54,055 bases of DNA from an uncultured Spirochaetaceae bacterium (GTDB lineage: Bacteria > Spirochaetota > Spirochaetia > Sphaerochaetales > Sphaerochaetaceae): positions 1-54,055 of the forward strand of contig OMYY01000019.1 of the NCBI GenBank assembly GCA_900315435.1, given 5' to 3'. How positions within the stretch are numbered: position 1 is the stretch's first letter; every line of letters begins with the position of its first letter. Shown here one piece after another: positions 17,523-25,908 of this stretch. A program made the position numbers and the translations under genes. The notes under the pieces were generated by a model that was not told where the DNA came from, made no database searches, and saw only the letters and a program-made list of their open reading frames with translations.

Positions 17523-17570
17523 TGCATATGCAAAAAGCATATTTACAAAAAAAAGCAAAGTGTCTAGTAT
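17523..17570 (+). promoter_or_regulatory. Promoter and inverted-repeat operator of the BASS transporter gene
   Basis: TTTACA (17542-17547), a 17-bp spacer and TAGTAT (17565-17570) form the promoter. Immediately upstream, ATATGC-AAAAA-GCATAT (17526-17542) is a perfect inverted repeat touching the -35 box, and TGCATATGCA (17523-17532) is a perfect 10-bp palindrome. CATATGCA also occurs near 17495. The placement suggests a repressor or activator site; the regulator is unknown. Confidence 0.6.
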
Positions 17571-17605
17571 TGCCATCAATTATTCATTCAAGGAGAGTGA
17601 GAACA

Positions 17606-18607
17606 ATGCGTGCCCTGGAAAAAATCAGTACCTTTGCAGGCAAGTACATGGCTGTCATCAGTCTGGTCTGTGCAGTCTTCGCTTTGTTCGTACCGCAGGC
17701 TATCACCGGCTGGTTGAAGACCTCTTGGGTCAACCCGCTGCTGATGATCGTTATGTTCGGTATGGGCTTGACCACGAACGCCGAGGATTTCGTTCGTGTT
17801 TTGAAGAGACCGAAAGACATTCTCATTGGTTTCTGCTCCCAGTTTCTGATCATGCCCCTCCTTGCGATTGCTCTGGGCAAGCTCTTCAGGCTGGAAGACG
17901 CCCTGCTCATCGGCGTCGTGCTGGTCGGCACCTGTCCCGGCGGCACCAGCAGCAACGTCATGACCTTCCTCGCCAAAGGCGATGTCCCGCTGTCCATCAG
18001 CATGACCTGTGTCTCCACGCTGTGCGCCCCGTTCATGACTCCGCTGCTCGCCAAACTGCTGCTCTCGACGACCATCAATGTCGCCTTCTGGCCGATGTTC
18101 GTCAGCATCATCAAGGTGGTTCTGCTGCCAATCGCCCTTGGCCTTGTGATCAACCATTTCTTCGGCAAGCAGACCAAGGAGGTCCGCAACGTGCTGCCGC
18201 TGATTTCCGTCATTGCCATCTGCATGATCATCATGGCCGTTGTCGCGGCAAGCCACAAGGCTCTGATCAACGTCGACCCGGGCACCGGCAAGATGCTCGG
18301 TCCCAACATGAACGCGCTGATGATCATTCCCGTCGTCATCCTGCACAACTGTCTCGGCTATCTGTTCGGATATTTTGTCGCCTGCGCCATCGGACTCAAC
18401 GTCGCCAAGCGCAAAGCCCTTTCGATCGAGGTCGGCATGCAGAACAGCGGTCTGGCCACCAGCCTTGCCCGCACCAGTTTCCCCGACATGGCCCTTGCCA
18501 CTGTCCCGGGTGCCGTCTTCAGTGTCTGGCACAACTTCTCTGGTTCCCTGCTTGCCAATTTCTTTGCCACCAAGTTGCATGAGCCGGAAGAGGAAACGAA
18601 GAACTAA
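17606..18607 (+). CDS. Bile acid:sodium symporter (BASS) family transporter
   Basis: A 333-residue inner-membrane carrier with about nine or ten hydrophobic segments. The family motifs are clear: GMGLTTNAEDF, then VGTCPGGTSSNVMTFLAKGD, and EVGMQNSGLATSLA near the end. Bacterial BASS members move organic anions such as pantoate, pyruvate or other keto acids with sodium; the substrate here is not known. The start at 17606 follows AAGGAGAG; an earlier in-frame start at 17435 would run through the promoter and operator and is rejected. It faces a GntR gene across a hairpin. Confidence 0.9.
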   Translation: MRALEKISTFAGKYMAVISLVCAVFALFVPQAITGWLKTSWVNPLLMIVMFGMGLTTNAEDFVRVLKRPKDILIGFCSQFLIMPLLAIALGKLFRLEDALLIGVVLVGTCPGGTSSNVMTFLAKGDVPLSISMTCVSTLCAPFMTPLLAKLLLSTTINVAFWPMFVSIIKVVLLPIALGLVINHFFGKQTKEVRNVLPLISVIAICMIIMAVVAASHKALINVDPGTGKMLGPNMNALMIIPVVILHNCLGYLFGYFVACAIGLNVAKRKALSIEVGMQNSGLATSLARTSFPDMALATVPGAVFSVWHNFSGSLLANFFATKLHEPEEETKN

Positions 18608-18634
18608 CGGACAGGAAATCCTGGATACACATGG

Positions 18635-18654
18635 CGGCCACCTTCGGGTGGCCG
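18635..18654. terminator. UUCG-capped hairpin between convergent genes
   Basis: CGGCCACC (18635-18642) and GGTGGCCG (18647-18654) form a perfect 8-bp stem closed by TTCG, an extra-stable tetraloop. There is no T tract on either strand, so termination may be weak, but its position 28 bp after the BASS stop fits an end-of-transcript structure. Confidence 0.5.
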
Positions 18655-18692
18655 TCGTCGTATCTCACGCAGAGGGAGACGTCAAGCAGGCC

Positions 18693-19412
18693 CTATTGGA
18701 GCTTGAGTTTCCTGCTGTACTCGACCCAGTAGGCATTCTCCTGCTCGTCAAAGGTGAAATATTCCTTGTAATCTTCCCGGATCAAGTCCCCCATCCGGGC
18801 AAGGCCAGCATTGAGATGGGTGGCAAGGATGGGAACCACACGGTCGCTCTTATGGTCACGGATCGCATCCAAAAGCCGCCCATGGTCCGCGACGATGTCC
18901 TGATACCCTAAGGTGCCGACGAAATCGAGCATCCTGAAACGCTCGTAGTTCAAATCGTTCTGAATCAAATTCCAGATTTGGTCGCAATGCATGCGGTCAT
19001 ACCAGAATTGGTGCATCGCGCTATCCAGCCGGAAAAACTCCTTTTCATCAACTTGCTCCGTCCGGATGTGCAACTGTTGCATCCTCAGGATGTGCTCCAG
19101 TTCCTCAAGCACGAGCGGCGAAGGGTCGGTCGCGATGAAATCGCGGATGATCCACGATTCCACAGCCGTACGCAGGTGGATCATCTGGTGCACGGACGAA
19201 AGGCTGATCAACGTGGTACGCGCTCCTTTGTAGGGAACGACCTCGATAAGTCCTACATCCTGTAGTCGCTGGAAAGCAGCTCTGACTACCGGACGGGTAA
19301 CAGAAAACCGCTCGCATACATCCGCCTCGCCGATCTTTGCTCCCGGGGCGATGGCTAGGGAGGCAATTTCTTTCTTCAGAACATCAAAAATCGTTGTACA
19401 AACGTCAGCCAT
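18693..19412 (-). CDS. GntR-family transcriptional regulator with FCD domain
   Basis: A 239-residue repressor or activator. The N-terminal winged helix (about 1-75) has CERFSVTRPVVRAAFQRLQDVGLIEVVP. The C-terminal FCD ligand domain has likely metal ligands in DSAMHQF, DHGRLLDAI and HLNAGLARM. The ATG at 19412 has a GGAAGAG Shine-Dalgarno; the longer frame from 19445 is not supported. It sits just after a broken TRAP binding-protein gene on the same strand, which suggests it once controlled TRAP uptake. A TTGAT-N3-ATCAA palindrome in its 5' region suggests autoregulation. Confidence 0.85.
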   Translation of the reverse strand: MADVCTTIFDVLKKEIASLAIAPGAKIGEADVCERFSVTRPVVRAAFQRLQDVGLIEVVPYKGARTTLISLSSVHQMIHLRTAVESWIIRDFIATDPSPLVLEELEHILRMQQLHIRTEQVDEKEFFRLDSAMHQFWYDRMHCDQIWNLIQNDLNYERFRMLDFVGTLGYQDIVADHGRLLDAIRDHKSDRVVPILATHLNAGLARMGDLIREDYKEYFTFDEQENAYWVEYSRKLKLQ

Positions 19413-19449
19413 GTCTCTTCCTTTCGTCCATGATACCAAAACCAACGGC

Positions 19450-19462
19450 TTGATGATATCAA
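19450..19462 (-). promoter_or_regulatory. Candidate GntR operator upstream of the gntR gene
   Basis: TTGAT-GAT-ATCAA is an inverted repeat 38 bp before the gntR ATG. It contains the same TGATATCA core as the larger repeat in front of the dctP relic at 19726-19750, so one regulator could bind both. Confidence 0.5.
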
Positions 19463-19465
19463 AGG

Positions 19466-19714
19466 TTCCGACCCGAGTACGGCTGCGGGATAGAGCTCCA
19501 CCTGTACCTTGCCATTCGTTTTCTCCTTGACATATTTCTCAAACTCCAAGAGCGCCAGATGACGAGGATGAGCGGTACTCATCGTATGCCCAAGCTTGAT
19601 GGTATAGGTCTTTTCCGCAGAAGCGGCAGGCTTTTCCTTAGATCCTTCTGCAAACACCAAAGTGGCAGAAACCAGCAGCATACATGCTACCGCAACAAGT
19701 TTTTCATACAGCAC
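19466..19714 (-). pseudogene. dctP: Remnant of a TRAP transporter substrate-binding protein (DctP family)
   Basis: The frame encodes a signal-peptide-like start ending FAEGSKEK, then TYTIKLGHTMSTAHPRHLALLEFEKY and KVQVELYPAAVLGSE, the start of a DctP-family periplasmic binding protein. After about 83 residues homology stops and the frame runs into the gntR region, so about three quarters of the gene and any membrane subunits are gone. A second lesion is visible at the start. The ATG at 19707 has a perfectly spaced AAAGGGGG but meets TAG at codon 7; restoring one base joins it to the signal peptide. The locus is dead. Confidence 0.8.
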
Positions 19715-19925
19715 CCCCTTTAATAGATATCACTTCTAATTTGTGATATCACTTTATTCAAACAAAAACTATTATGCTTATTTTGATTTGTAAATAAAAA
19801 TTCTGTTTTCACAATTCCGACTGCGCGGACTACGATCAGATAGCTCGAGGAGATGCAAGCCTGTACGCCATTCTGAGAATGGCAACATTGCCGGAAAGCG
19901 GTACAAGGCGAAAGGGAAAACCGTT
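19715..19925. other. AT-rich control region of the dead TRAP locus
   Basis: About 210 bp with no gene. It holds the palindromic operator at 19726-19750, the AAAGGGGG Shine-Dalgarno of the dctP relic (19714-19722) and an AT-rich stretch that would carry its promoter. The rest, toward the pseudouridine synthase stop, shows nothing I can identify. Confidence 0.6.
19726..19750. promoter_or_regulatory. Inverted-repeat operator before the dctP relic
   Basis: GATATCAC at 19726-19733 and GTGATATC at 19743-19750 are perfect arms with a 9-bp spacer, and GTGATATCAC at 19743-19752 is itself a palindrome. It sits a few bases before the dctP Shine-Dalgarno, so it is a probable binding site of the neighbouring GntR regulator. 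Confidence 0.65.
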
Positions 19926-21194
19926 TCAGAACGGCACGTCAGCCTCGAAAACCATCTTCTTCCCGGTTTCCGGGTGATGGATCTCCAGACGACGAGCATG
20001 CAGGCAGAGACGCTGGCCTTCCCTGCCATGGCCATAGAAGCGGTCCCCGACAATCGGGTGTCCGAGACCTTGGGGAAATGCGCTATGGACCCGCAATTGA
20101 TGGGTGCGGCCGGTATGGGGCAAGAAACGCACCCGGGTGACCACGCTTCCGTCCGGAAGCTTCTCCACATCCATCTTCTCCCAATGCGTGATGGCGTACT
20201 TGCCATCTTTCGGGTCATAGATCTGATAGGGACGATGCTCATAGTCCGGACGGATCGGGACATCGATATCCCCGCCTTCCTCTTTCAGGACGCCCTCGAG
20301 CAACGCCTGGTACTCCTTGTGCACCTCGCCTTTGGCGAACTGCACGGAAAGGTCAGCCTGGGCCTGGCGGGTCAGGCCGTAGACCAGCACCCCGGAAGTA
20401 TCCTGGTCAAGGCGGTGGACCGATGGCTGGGAGATGGAACGGGGAAAAAGCGCCTTCACCCTGTTGACCACACAATCCTGCTTGTCCGGCCCCTTGCCGG
20501 GGACGGAAAGCAACCCGGAGGGCTTGTTGACCACACAGATCGACTCGTCCGCATAGATGACGTCCAGCCCCAGCATAGCGTCCAGAATCGGCCGGCATCG
20601 ATTCTCGCAGGGATCATAGAACACCCCATTGACCCGGTTCCCGGAAGGGCTGTCCTTCCCGTAGTAAAACTCGGCCATGCTGACAGGGTACCAGCCCCTG
20701 CGGTAGCACTCGGACAAAAGCTTGGGAGCACAGCAATCACCGCTGCCAGAAGGTGGCAGCCGGTCGCCGAAGATATCCTTGATGGTGAGTGTCCTGCCAC
20801 CCACTCCGGTGAAGCGGTAGAGCCCGAACAGCTCCTTCTGGCAGGCAAGGGAAAGCGAAGCGCTCTCCTTGCCCTCCCGCTCCGCGCCTTTGATCCGGAG
20901 ATCATACTCCGCCAGGATCGCCTTGTAGCGCTGGACGTCGAAGCAAGGCCCTACCCAACCCGGGATTTCCCAATACCCGTCATAGACCCCGCTAAACGCC
21001 TTGAGCAGATGTTTGTCCAGCTTCTCGTCCTTGCACAGCAACAGACCGACCATATGCCCCCGGCTTCCACGGAACATGGCCCCGGTCGATATGTTTCCCT
21101 CGCCCTCCCAGTCCATCGCCTGATGGACATCAAGGTCGGTCTTCAGCATCTCGCACAGGACATGAGCCCGCTGGGTGGGAATCGGTTGGAACAT
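19926..21194 (-). CDS. RluA-family pseudouridine synthase with a long N-terminal domain
   Basis: Converts uridine to pseudouridine in rRNA or tRNA. The catalytic domain is in the C-terminal half (about residues 205-422). It has the Asp motif HRLDQDTSG, LLSVPGKGP before it, and HTGRTHQLRVH and HPIVGDRFYG after it. The first 200 residues form a separate Cys- and Gly-containing domain I do not recognise; similar long forms exist in the RluA family. I chose the ATG at 21194 (422 residues) because a weak promoter (TTGCAG, 17 bp, CATCAT) ends 8 nt before it. The longer TTG start at 21239 lies in the terminator of the upstream gene. The exact target base is unknown. Confidence 0.82.
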   Translation of the reverse strand: MFQPIPTQRAHVLCEMLKTDLDVHQAMDWEGEGNISTGAMFRGSRGHMVGLLLCKDEKLDKHLLKAFSGVYDGYWEIPGWVGPCFDVQRYKAILAEYDLRIKGAEREGKESASLSLACQKELFGLYRFTGVGGRTLTIKDIFGDRLPPSGSGDCCAPKLLSECYRRGWYPVSMAEFYYGKDSPSGNRVNGVFYDPCENRCRPILDAMLGLDVIYADESICVVNKPSGLLSVPGKGPDKQDCVVNRVKALFPRSISQPSVHRLDQDTSGVLVYGLTRQAQADLSVQFAKGEVHKEYQALLEGVLKEEGGDIDVPIRPDYEHRPYQIYDPKDGKYAITHWEKMDVEKLPDGSVVTRVRFLPHTGRTHQLRVHSAFPQGLGHPIVGDRFYGHGREGQRLCLHARRLEIHHPETGKKMVFEADVPF

Positions 21195-21202
21195 GATAAA
21201 GG

Positions 21203-21231
21203 ATGATGGCACGGAGAAGGGATTCCTGCAA
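21203..21231 (-). promoter_or_regulatory. Weak promoter of the pseudouridine synthase gene
   Basis: On the minus strand TTGCAG (21226-21231), 17 bp, CATCAT (21203-21208), with 8 nt to the ATG and no Shine-Dalgarno. The boxes are poor (3/6 and 4/6), but the arrangement repeats the leaderless pattern of other genes here. Confidence 0.35.
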
Positions 21232-21237
21232 GGGGAC

Positions 21238-21266
21238 AAAAAAAGGCGGCCTTTCGGCCGCCCTTT
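21238..21266 (-). terminator. Strong terminator of the peptide-export operon
   Basis: GGCGGCC (21245-21251) and GGCCGCC (21256-21262) form a 7-bp GC stem with a TTTC loop. On the minus strand it is followed by seven T. It starts 16 bp after the stop of the precursor peptide gene and closes the operon. Confidence 0.92.
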
Positions 21267-21281
21267 GTGATGTGGATGCCG

Positions 21282-21515
21282 TCAGCTAGCGACGACGTTC
21301 ACCCGAACCCCATCACCATCCTGATACGTGCTCAGTTGTGCGTCGCCATTGGCGGTGACAGCGTAGGAACCATCGGCCCCCACCGTCGTCTCCACCCGGC
21401 TTGGCACCTCTGCATGCAAATGGATGGTAGCGATTTTTGCTCCACCTTCCACTTGGGAAAGGTCGGTATCAGTCAGTGCATTGGCTGTACCGCAAGCTCT
21501 TTTCAGCCACTTCAT
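21282..21515 (-). CDS. Double-glycine leader precursor peptide, putative cargo of the NHLM exporter
   Basis: A 77-residue peptide. Residues 1-25 look like a leader: a basic start, then ALTDTDLSQVEGG, which fits the double-glycine consensus cut by C39 peptidases, with Gly24-Gly25 before the cut. The predicted core (26-77, 52 residues) has no Cys or Trp, is acidic (six Asp/Glu, three Lys/Arg) and alternates Val/Thr/Ala stretches with Asp-Gly turns, suggesting beta strands. The only Cys (8) is in the leader. The ATG at 21515 has a GGAAGGGAG Shine-Dalgarno; the frame from 21578 would overlap the upstream gene and is rejected. It is the last gene of the export operon. The mature function (bacteriocin, signal or surface peptide) is unknown. 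Confidence 0.75.
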   Translation of the reverse strand: MKWLKRACGTANALTDTDLSQVEGGAKIATIHLHAEVPSRVETTVGADGSYAVTANGDAQLSTYQDGDGVRVNVVAS

Positions 21516-21574
21516 TTGAAGTTTCTCCCTTCCTATAATGTACTCCGAAACAAGGGAACAGGCAAGTGAAGGAA

Positions 21575-23761
21575 TCAAAGTCCATGCGATGGCGCAGTGC
21601 CGTTCACCAGTCGTGAGAACTGGGTGCCGGGAACGGCCAGTTCATCATACGTCCCCTCCTCGACAATCCGTCCCTTGTCCAGGACAAGGATCTTCGAGCA
21701 TTGCTTGATGGTGGAGAGACGATGGCTGACGATGATACGGGTGCACTTCTCGTTCTCCAGATACATGGAGATACGTTTCTGCGTCAGGTAGTCCAGCGAG
21801 TTCATCGCCTCGTCCAGAATCATCATCTTCGGATGGGAGACCAAGGCCCTTGCGATCATGATACGCTGCTTCTGCCCGCCGGAAAGACCGCCAGCACCCT
21901 CGCCCACGAAGGTATGGAGCCCCATCGGCATTTTCTGAATATCATCCCAGATGCCGGCTATCTCGCAGGCTTTCCGGATCTCCTCATCGGTGATTGCGGA
22001 ATCCATGATCGAGATGTTGCTGCGGATATCCCCCGCGAAAAGCTTGCCGTTCTGCATCACCGTGCCGATATGGCATCGAAGCGAGGGGAGATCCAGCGTG
22101 TTGAGGTCCTTGCCGTCGTAATAGATCGCACCATCGTCCATCTTCAAAAAGCCAAGCAACAACTTGACCAGCGTGCTCTTGCCGCTGCCCGTGCGCCCCA
22201 CCAAGGCGACATAATCCCCCGCATTGATCGTGAAGGAGCAGCCGGAGAGGACATGGGTGTTCTGTCCAGGATACTTGAAGCCAACGTGGTTCACCTCGAT
22301 CTTTCCCTGCAAGTCACGTACAAATTGCTTCTCGCTGGTCAGCTCGGGAACCGAGGAGAGAATCGGGTCTCCGACCTCGAGGTTCGACTGGATCCTTGCG
22401 AAGGTCTGCACCACATCGACGACCGAAAAGAAGGCGCTGCTGATAATCCCGATCGAGACCGTGTAGGCGATATAGTCCGCCTGGGAAAGACTTCTGTGGA
22501 CCGCCATAAGGCAGACGGCCAGCGTGCCCAGATAGCTGAGGGTACGGATCAGGACATTGCTGACAATCAGGGAAATCGGCTGGACATAGGTAGGATCCTG
22601 CGCATTGCGGTACAGCGACGCCCATCGGGCGAACGCCCGTTTCTCCGCGCCGCCGTTCTTCAGCTTCTGCATACCCTCGTACATGTTGTAGACGAGGGTG
22701 TAAAGCACCGATGAACGCTTCTGCACCATCCGCTCCGCCCGAAGCAGACGTCGTTCCGCGGAAACGGCAATCAACACCTCGGCCAGCAGGAAGAGCACCG
22801 TCACATAGACAATCGGCCCGCCGAACTTGTTTGCCTGAACCAAGAGGGAAAGCATCATCACCATCTCCAAGCCGCTGCCGGTCAAAAGGTTGGCCACCAG
22901 TCTGGGTACCTTGCCAAGAGCGTTGATCTGGGCGGAAACCTCTCCGGTGGCGAACTTGGAAAAGTAGGAGCTCGGCAGGTACATCAACCGCCCCATGACC
23001 GCGTTCTGGAAATCAAGCTCCAGCGCGTTCCCCAGCCGGAAACCAGCCACTATCTTGCTCATGCTGAAAAACGCCTTTCCCAGCAACACGCCGCCAAGGC
23101 AGAAAAAGGCGGAAACCACCATCACCTTCTGCCCAGTCGGAGCGAGACGGCCGATCAGGTACCGATAGGCAAGCGGGGTAAAGAAACTCAGCAACGTCAC
23201 CAGGATGGAAAGGATGACGAAGATCCACAGGTCGGAAAGCGAGAGGTTTCCGAGAAGATACCTGCCCACGTCCTTATGGTCCAGCTCCCGCTGGGGAAGC
23301 GGCTTGATGAAGACCTGGGCATGATCGGAAATCTCCATCGCCGTCTGGGCGTTGACTGGGCGCCGGTGTCCGGCGCGATAGTCAAAGAAGGTGTATCCAT
23401 CAAACTTGCGGGGAATCAGTGCTATGACCGCCTGGCCGTCGGAGCTCTTGGCCAGCATGACCGAGCGGCTCCGCCTCCACCAGCCCTTCTCCAGCTTCAC
23501 CGTACGGGAAATATAGCCCGCCGGGCGCAGGATGCGCTCCAGATGGACCGTGCCATCCTCGTCGCTCTCACGGCTGACGCTGGTGTCATCCAGATGGAAG
23601 TACTTGCAGATTTCCTCGGCGGAGTTGCGGGCGCTGCGACGCTTCAGCTCGCTGGACGTGGTCACCTTCTCACCCACCAACAGGCTGGCGATATCGGTGA
23701 ACGAGCGCTCGACAGTCCTCTGGTCCGCTTCCATCCGTTCTTTGATCGTCTTGTCTTCCAT
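21575..23761 (-). CDS. NHLM-type export ABC transporter, permease/ATPase without peptidase domain
   Basis: A 728-residue fused transporter. The first 170 residues are a soluble domain. Membrane segments follow (about 185-470), then an ABC ATPase with Walker A GRTGSGKST, signature LSGGQKQR, Walker B MMILDEAMNSLD and switch VSHRLST. In NHLM-type clusters this protein pairs with the C39-bearing ABC protein to export a leader-cleaved peptide. The ATG at 23761 lies 2 bp after the partner's stop; the open frame continues upstream to 24139 but is low-complexity antisense-like sequence and not coding. Confidence 0.88.
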   Translation of the reverse strand: MEDKTIKERMEADQRTVERSFTDIASLLVGEKVTTSSELKRRSARNSAEEICKYFHLDDTSVSRESDEDGTVHLERILRPAGYISRTVKLEKGWWRRSRSVMLAKSSDGQAVIALIPRKFDGYTFFDYRAGHRRPVNAQTAMEISDHAQVFIKPLPQRELDHKDVGRYLLGNLSLSDLWIFVILSILVTLLSFFTPLAYRYLIGRLAPTGQKVMVVSAFFCLGGVLLGKAFFSMSKIVAGFRLGNALELDFQNAVMGRLMYLPSSYFSKFATGEVSAQINALGKVPRLVANLLTGSGLEMVMMLSLLVQANKFGGPIVYVTVLFLLAEVLIAVSAERRLLRAERMVQKRSSVLYTLVYNMYEGMQKLKNGGAEKRAFARWASLYRNAQDPTYVQPISLIVSNVLIRTLSYLGTLAVCLMAVHRSLSQADYIAYTVSIGIISSAFFSVVDVVQTFARIQSNLEVGDPILSSVPELTSEKQFVRDLQGKIEVNHVGFKYPGQNTHVLSGCSFTINAGDYVALVGRTGSGKSTLVKLLLGFLKMDDGAIYYDGKDLNTLDLPSLRCHIGTVMQNGKLFAGDIRSNISIMDSAITDEEIRKACEIAGIWDDIQKMPMGLHTFVGEGAGGLSGGQKQRIMIARALVSHPKMMILDEAMNSLDYLTQKRISMYLENEKCTRIIVSHRLSTIKQCSKILVLDKGRIVEEGTYDELAVPGTQFSRLVNGTAPSHGL

Positions 23762-23763
23762 CG

Positions 23764-25905
23764 CTACTCCACCATGACCAAGTGGGAATACAGTCCTCCG
23801 GACGCGAAAAGTTCGGCATGGGTACCCCGTTCGACGATCCTTCCCTGGTCTATGACGATGATCTCGTCGCAATCCCTGATCGCGGCGAGCCGATGGCTGA
23901 TGACGACTGTCGTAAGTCCGCGCGCCCAGATGTTCCGCATGATCTGTCCCTCGGTATCGGCATCCAACGCGTTGGTCGCCTCGTCCAGGAACAGGATGCT
24001 CGGGTTGGTGGCCAGCACCCGGGCAATCTCGAAGCGTTCCAGCTGGCCACCGGAGAAGTTCCGTCCATTCTCCGCCACCGGGCAGTAATAGCCCCCCTCG
24101 CGGAGCATGATCTCGTCGTGGATCATCGCGTCCTTGCAAGCCTGGACAACCGCCTCGTCCTTGATGGTCGGATCCCAGAACTTCAAGTTCTCCATCAGGG
24201 TGCCCGGAAATACCTTGATGTCCTGGTCGACCACCCCAATCGAGGCGGCAAGCACCTCACGGGGATATTCGCCACGGTCAACCCCGTCAAGCAGAATCTC
24301 TCCGCTCCAAGGCTGGTAGAGCCCCAACAGCAACTTCCCCAACGTGCTTTTGCCGCTACCCGTCCTGCCGACAATGGCGATCCTCTTGCCCTTGGGAATC
24401 TCCAGACAGAGATCCTGCAGGATCGGTTGCTGCAGATGGTTGTAGCCGAAGACCAAGTTCCGGAATCCGATGTCCCCCGCCAATTTCACCAACGGGCGCT
24501 TGGGGTCACCCTGGGTCAGCAGAGGATCCTTCGGATAGGAGAGAATATCATCGATACGGGTTACCGAGGTATGCAGCTGCGCCATCTTGTCGTGACTGGC
24601 AAGAAGCTGCTCGACGGGATGCATGAACTGGTTCATGAAGCTCTGGAATGCCATCAGCACACCCAGCGTCAGCTGGCCGTCCATCACGAAGAGCACCCCG
24701 AGAGAGAGAATCAACAAACTGGAAAGCCCCTGCAGGAACTCGGGAACCACCGCGGAGAGAACCTCGCTCGGAACATGATGGACGATAATCCGGTTGAGCG
24801 ACGCCCTGCGGTCGGCCCACCGGTTGAAGTAGCCAGCCTCGGCGCCCAGGCTCTTGATGGTGTCCATCATGCTGATGCCGCCAATCTCGATGGTCTGCAA
24901 GTGCGCCTGCTCCACCGCCACGTTCTCGGCATAGTTGCGCCGGGAAGTCCGGGAAATCAAGTTGGAGGACAGGATCAGGATGGTACAGGCCAGGCCGATG
25001 ATGGTCAATGGAATGCTGGTGGACAGCATGATCCATACATAGCAGACCGCCATCAGCACGTTGACCACCGAGGGGACGATCCAGGCGGCGATGATCAAGG
25101 ACATCTCCTCCGCCTCGTCCATGCGGCCGGCTATATCTGCGGCGTAGCGCTGGGTGAAGAACTCCAAAGGCAGGCAGAGGCTGTACCAGAAAAACCGCAC
25201 CGAGCCAAGTATGGTCATCTCGGTACGAAAGCGCCGCATGGCCAGCTTCTCGACAATGCTGGTGGCGAACTGGATGAGAACCAGCACAAGGAAGGCCGCC
25301 CCATAGAGCCGCAACCACCCGTTTTGTCTTGAGGACAAGACCGAATCAAGGAAGACCTTGTGCATCAGGGTGAAACCGATGGTGACGATGGTAGTCATCA
25401 GCGTGCAGAGCGTGGCGAAAGCCATCGACCTCCACATCAACCCCACCCGGCCCATCACATAGCGGGAAACGCTGGAGCGTTTGGACTGTTTCTCGAAATG
25501 CGGACCTGGGATAAAGCTCATGCAGACACCGGTGAACATCTTGTCCAACGTCTCCATCGTCACCTTCACCTTTCCTCGTGCCGGGTCATTGATCACCGCC
25601 TTGCGCCCGAAAAAGCCGTCCAACACCACATAGTGGTCGAATCCCCAGTGGATGATGGCGGGAAGCTGTGCCTGGTGGCGCAGGTAGGCGAGGTCGCAGG
25701 TGACACTGGTGGTCTCGAAGCCGTACGAACGTGCGGTCTTCACCAAGGCCAAGGCGCTGGAACCGTCACGGCTGACCCCGCAGTCCAGCCGCACCTTGCT
25801 GAGCGGGATGTACTTCTCGTAATAGGCGCAGACCATGGCCAGACAGGCAGCCCCGCACTCTGCCGCCTCCATCTGCATGATCTGGGGAACCCTTGCCACC
25901 GACAC
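23764..25905 (-). CDS. NHLM-type export ABC transporter with C39 peptidase domain
   Basis: A 713-residue peptidase-permease-ATPase. The C39 domain (about 1-135) has all catalytic residues: Gln11, Cys17 (MEAAECGAACLAM), His91 (GFDHYVVL) and Asp107 (NDPARG). It should cut after the Gly-Gly of a leader while exporting the core. About six membrane segments follow, then the ATPase: GRTGSGKST, FSGGQLERFEIARVL, LFLDEATNALD, VISHRLAAI. It lies 3 bp after the HlyD-like gene and 2 bp before the second ABC gene, all one transcript. Confidence 0.93.
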   Translation of the reverse strand: MSVARVPQIMQMEAAECGAACLAMVCAYYEKYIPLSKVRLDCGVSRDGSSALALVKTARSYGFETTSVTCDLAYLRHQAQLPAIIHWGFDHYVVLDGFFGRKAVINDPARGKVKVTMETLDKMFTGVCMSFIPGPHFEKQSKRSSVSRYVMGRVGLMWRSMAFATLCTLMTTIVTIGFTLMHKVFLDSVLSSRQNGWLRLYGAAFLVLVLIQFATSIVEKLAMRRFRTEMTILGSVRFFWYSLCLPLEFFTQRYAADIAGRMDEAEEMSLIIAAWIVPSVVNVLMAVCYVWIMLSTSIPLTIIGLACTILILSSNLISRTSRRNYAENVAVEQAHLQTIEIGGISMMDTIKSLGAEAGYFNRWADRRASLNRIIVHHVPSEVLSAVVPEFLQGLSSLLILSLGVLFVMDGQLTLGVLMAFQSFMNQFMHPVEQLLASHDKMAQLHTSVTRIDDILSYPKDPLLTQGDPKRPLVKLAGDIGFRNLVFGYNHLQQPILQDLCLEIPKGKRIAIVGRTGSGKSTLGKLLLGLYQPWSGEILLDGVDRGEYPREVLAASIGVVDQDIKVFPGTLMENLKFWDPTIKDEAVVQACKDAMIHDEIMLREGGYYCPVAENGRNFSGGQLERFEIARVLATNPSILFLDEATNALDADTEGQIMRNIWARGLTTVVISHRLAAIRDCDEIIVIDQGRIVERGTHAELFASGGLYSHLVMVE

Positions 25906-25908
25906 CGC

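Noticed and set aside
19778-20263. A 161-codon minus-strand frame overlapping the end of the pseudouridine synthase gene
   Set aside because: Ser/Arg-rich shadow in another frame, without a ribosome site or domain.
21537-21565. A separate promoter (TTGCCT, 17 bp, TACATT) for the precursor peptide gene
   Set aside because: The expected transcription start would cut into the GGAAGGGAG Shine-Dalgarno, so the gene is more likely read from the operon.
23762-24139. Upstream extension of the second export ABC gene to 854 codons
   Set aside because: The extra 126 codons overlap the C39 ABC gene out of frame and are Arg/Gly/Pro-rich shadow sequence. The ATG at 23761, 2 bp after the partner's stop, is the natural start.
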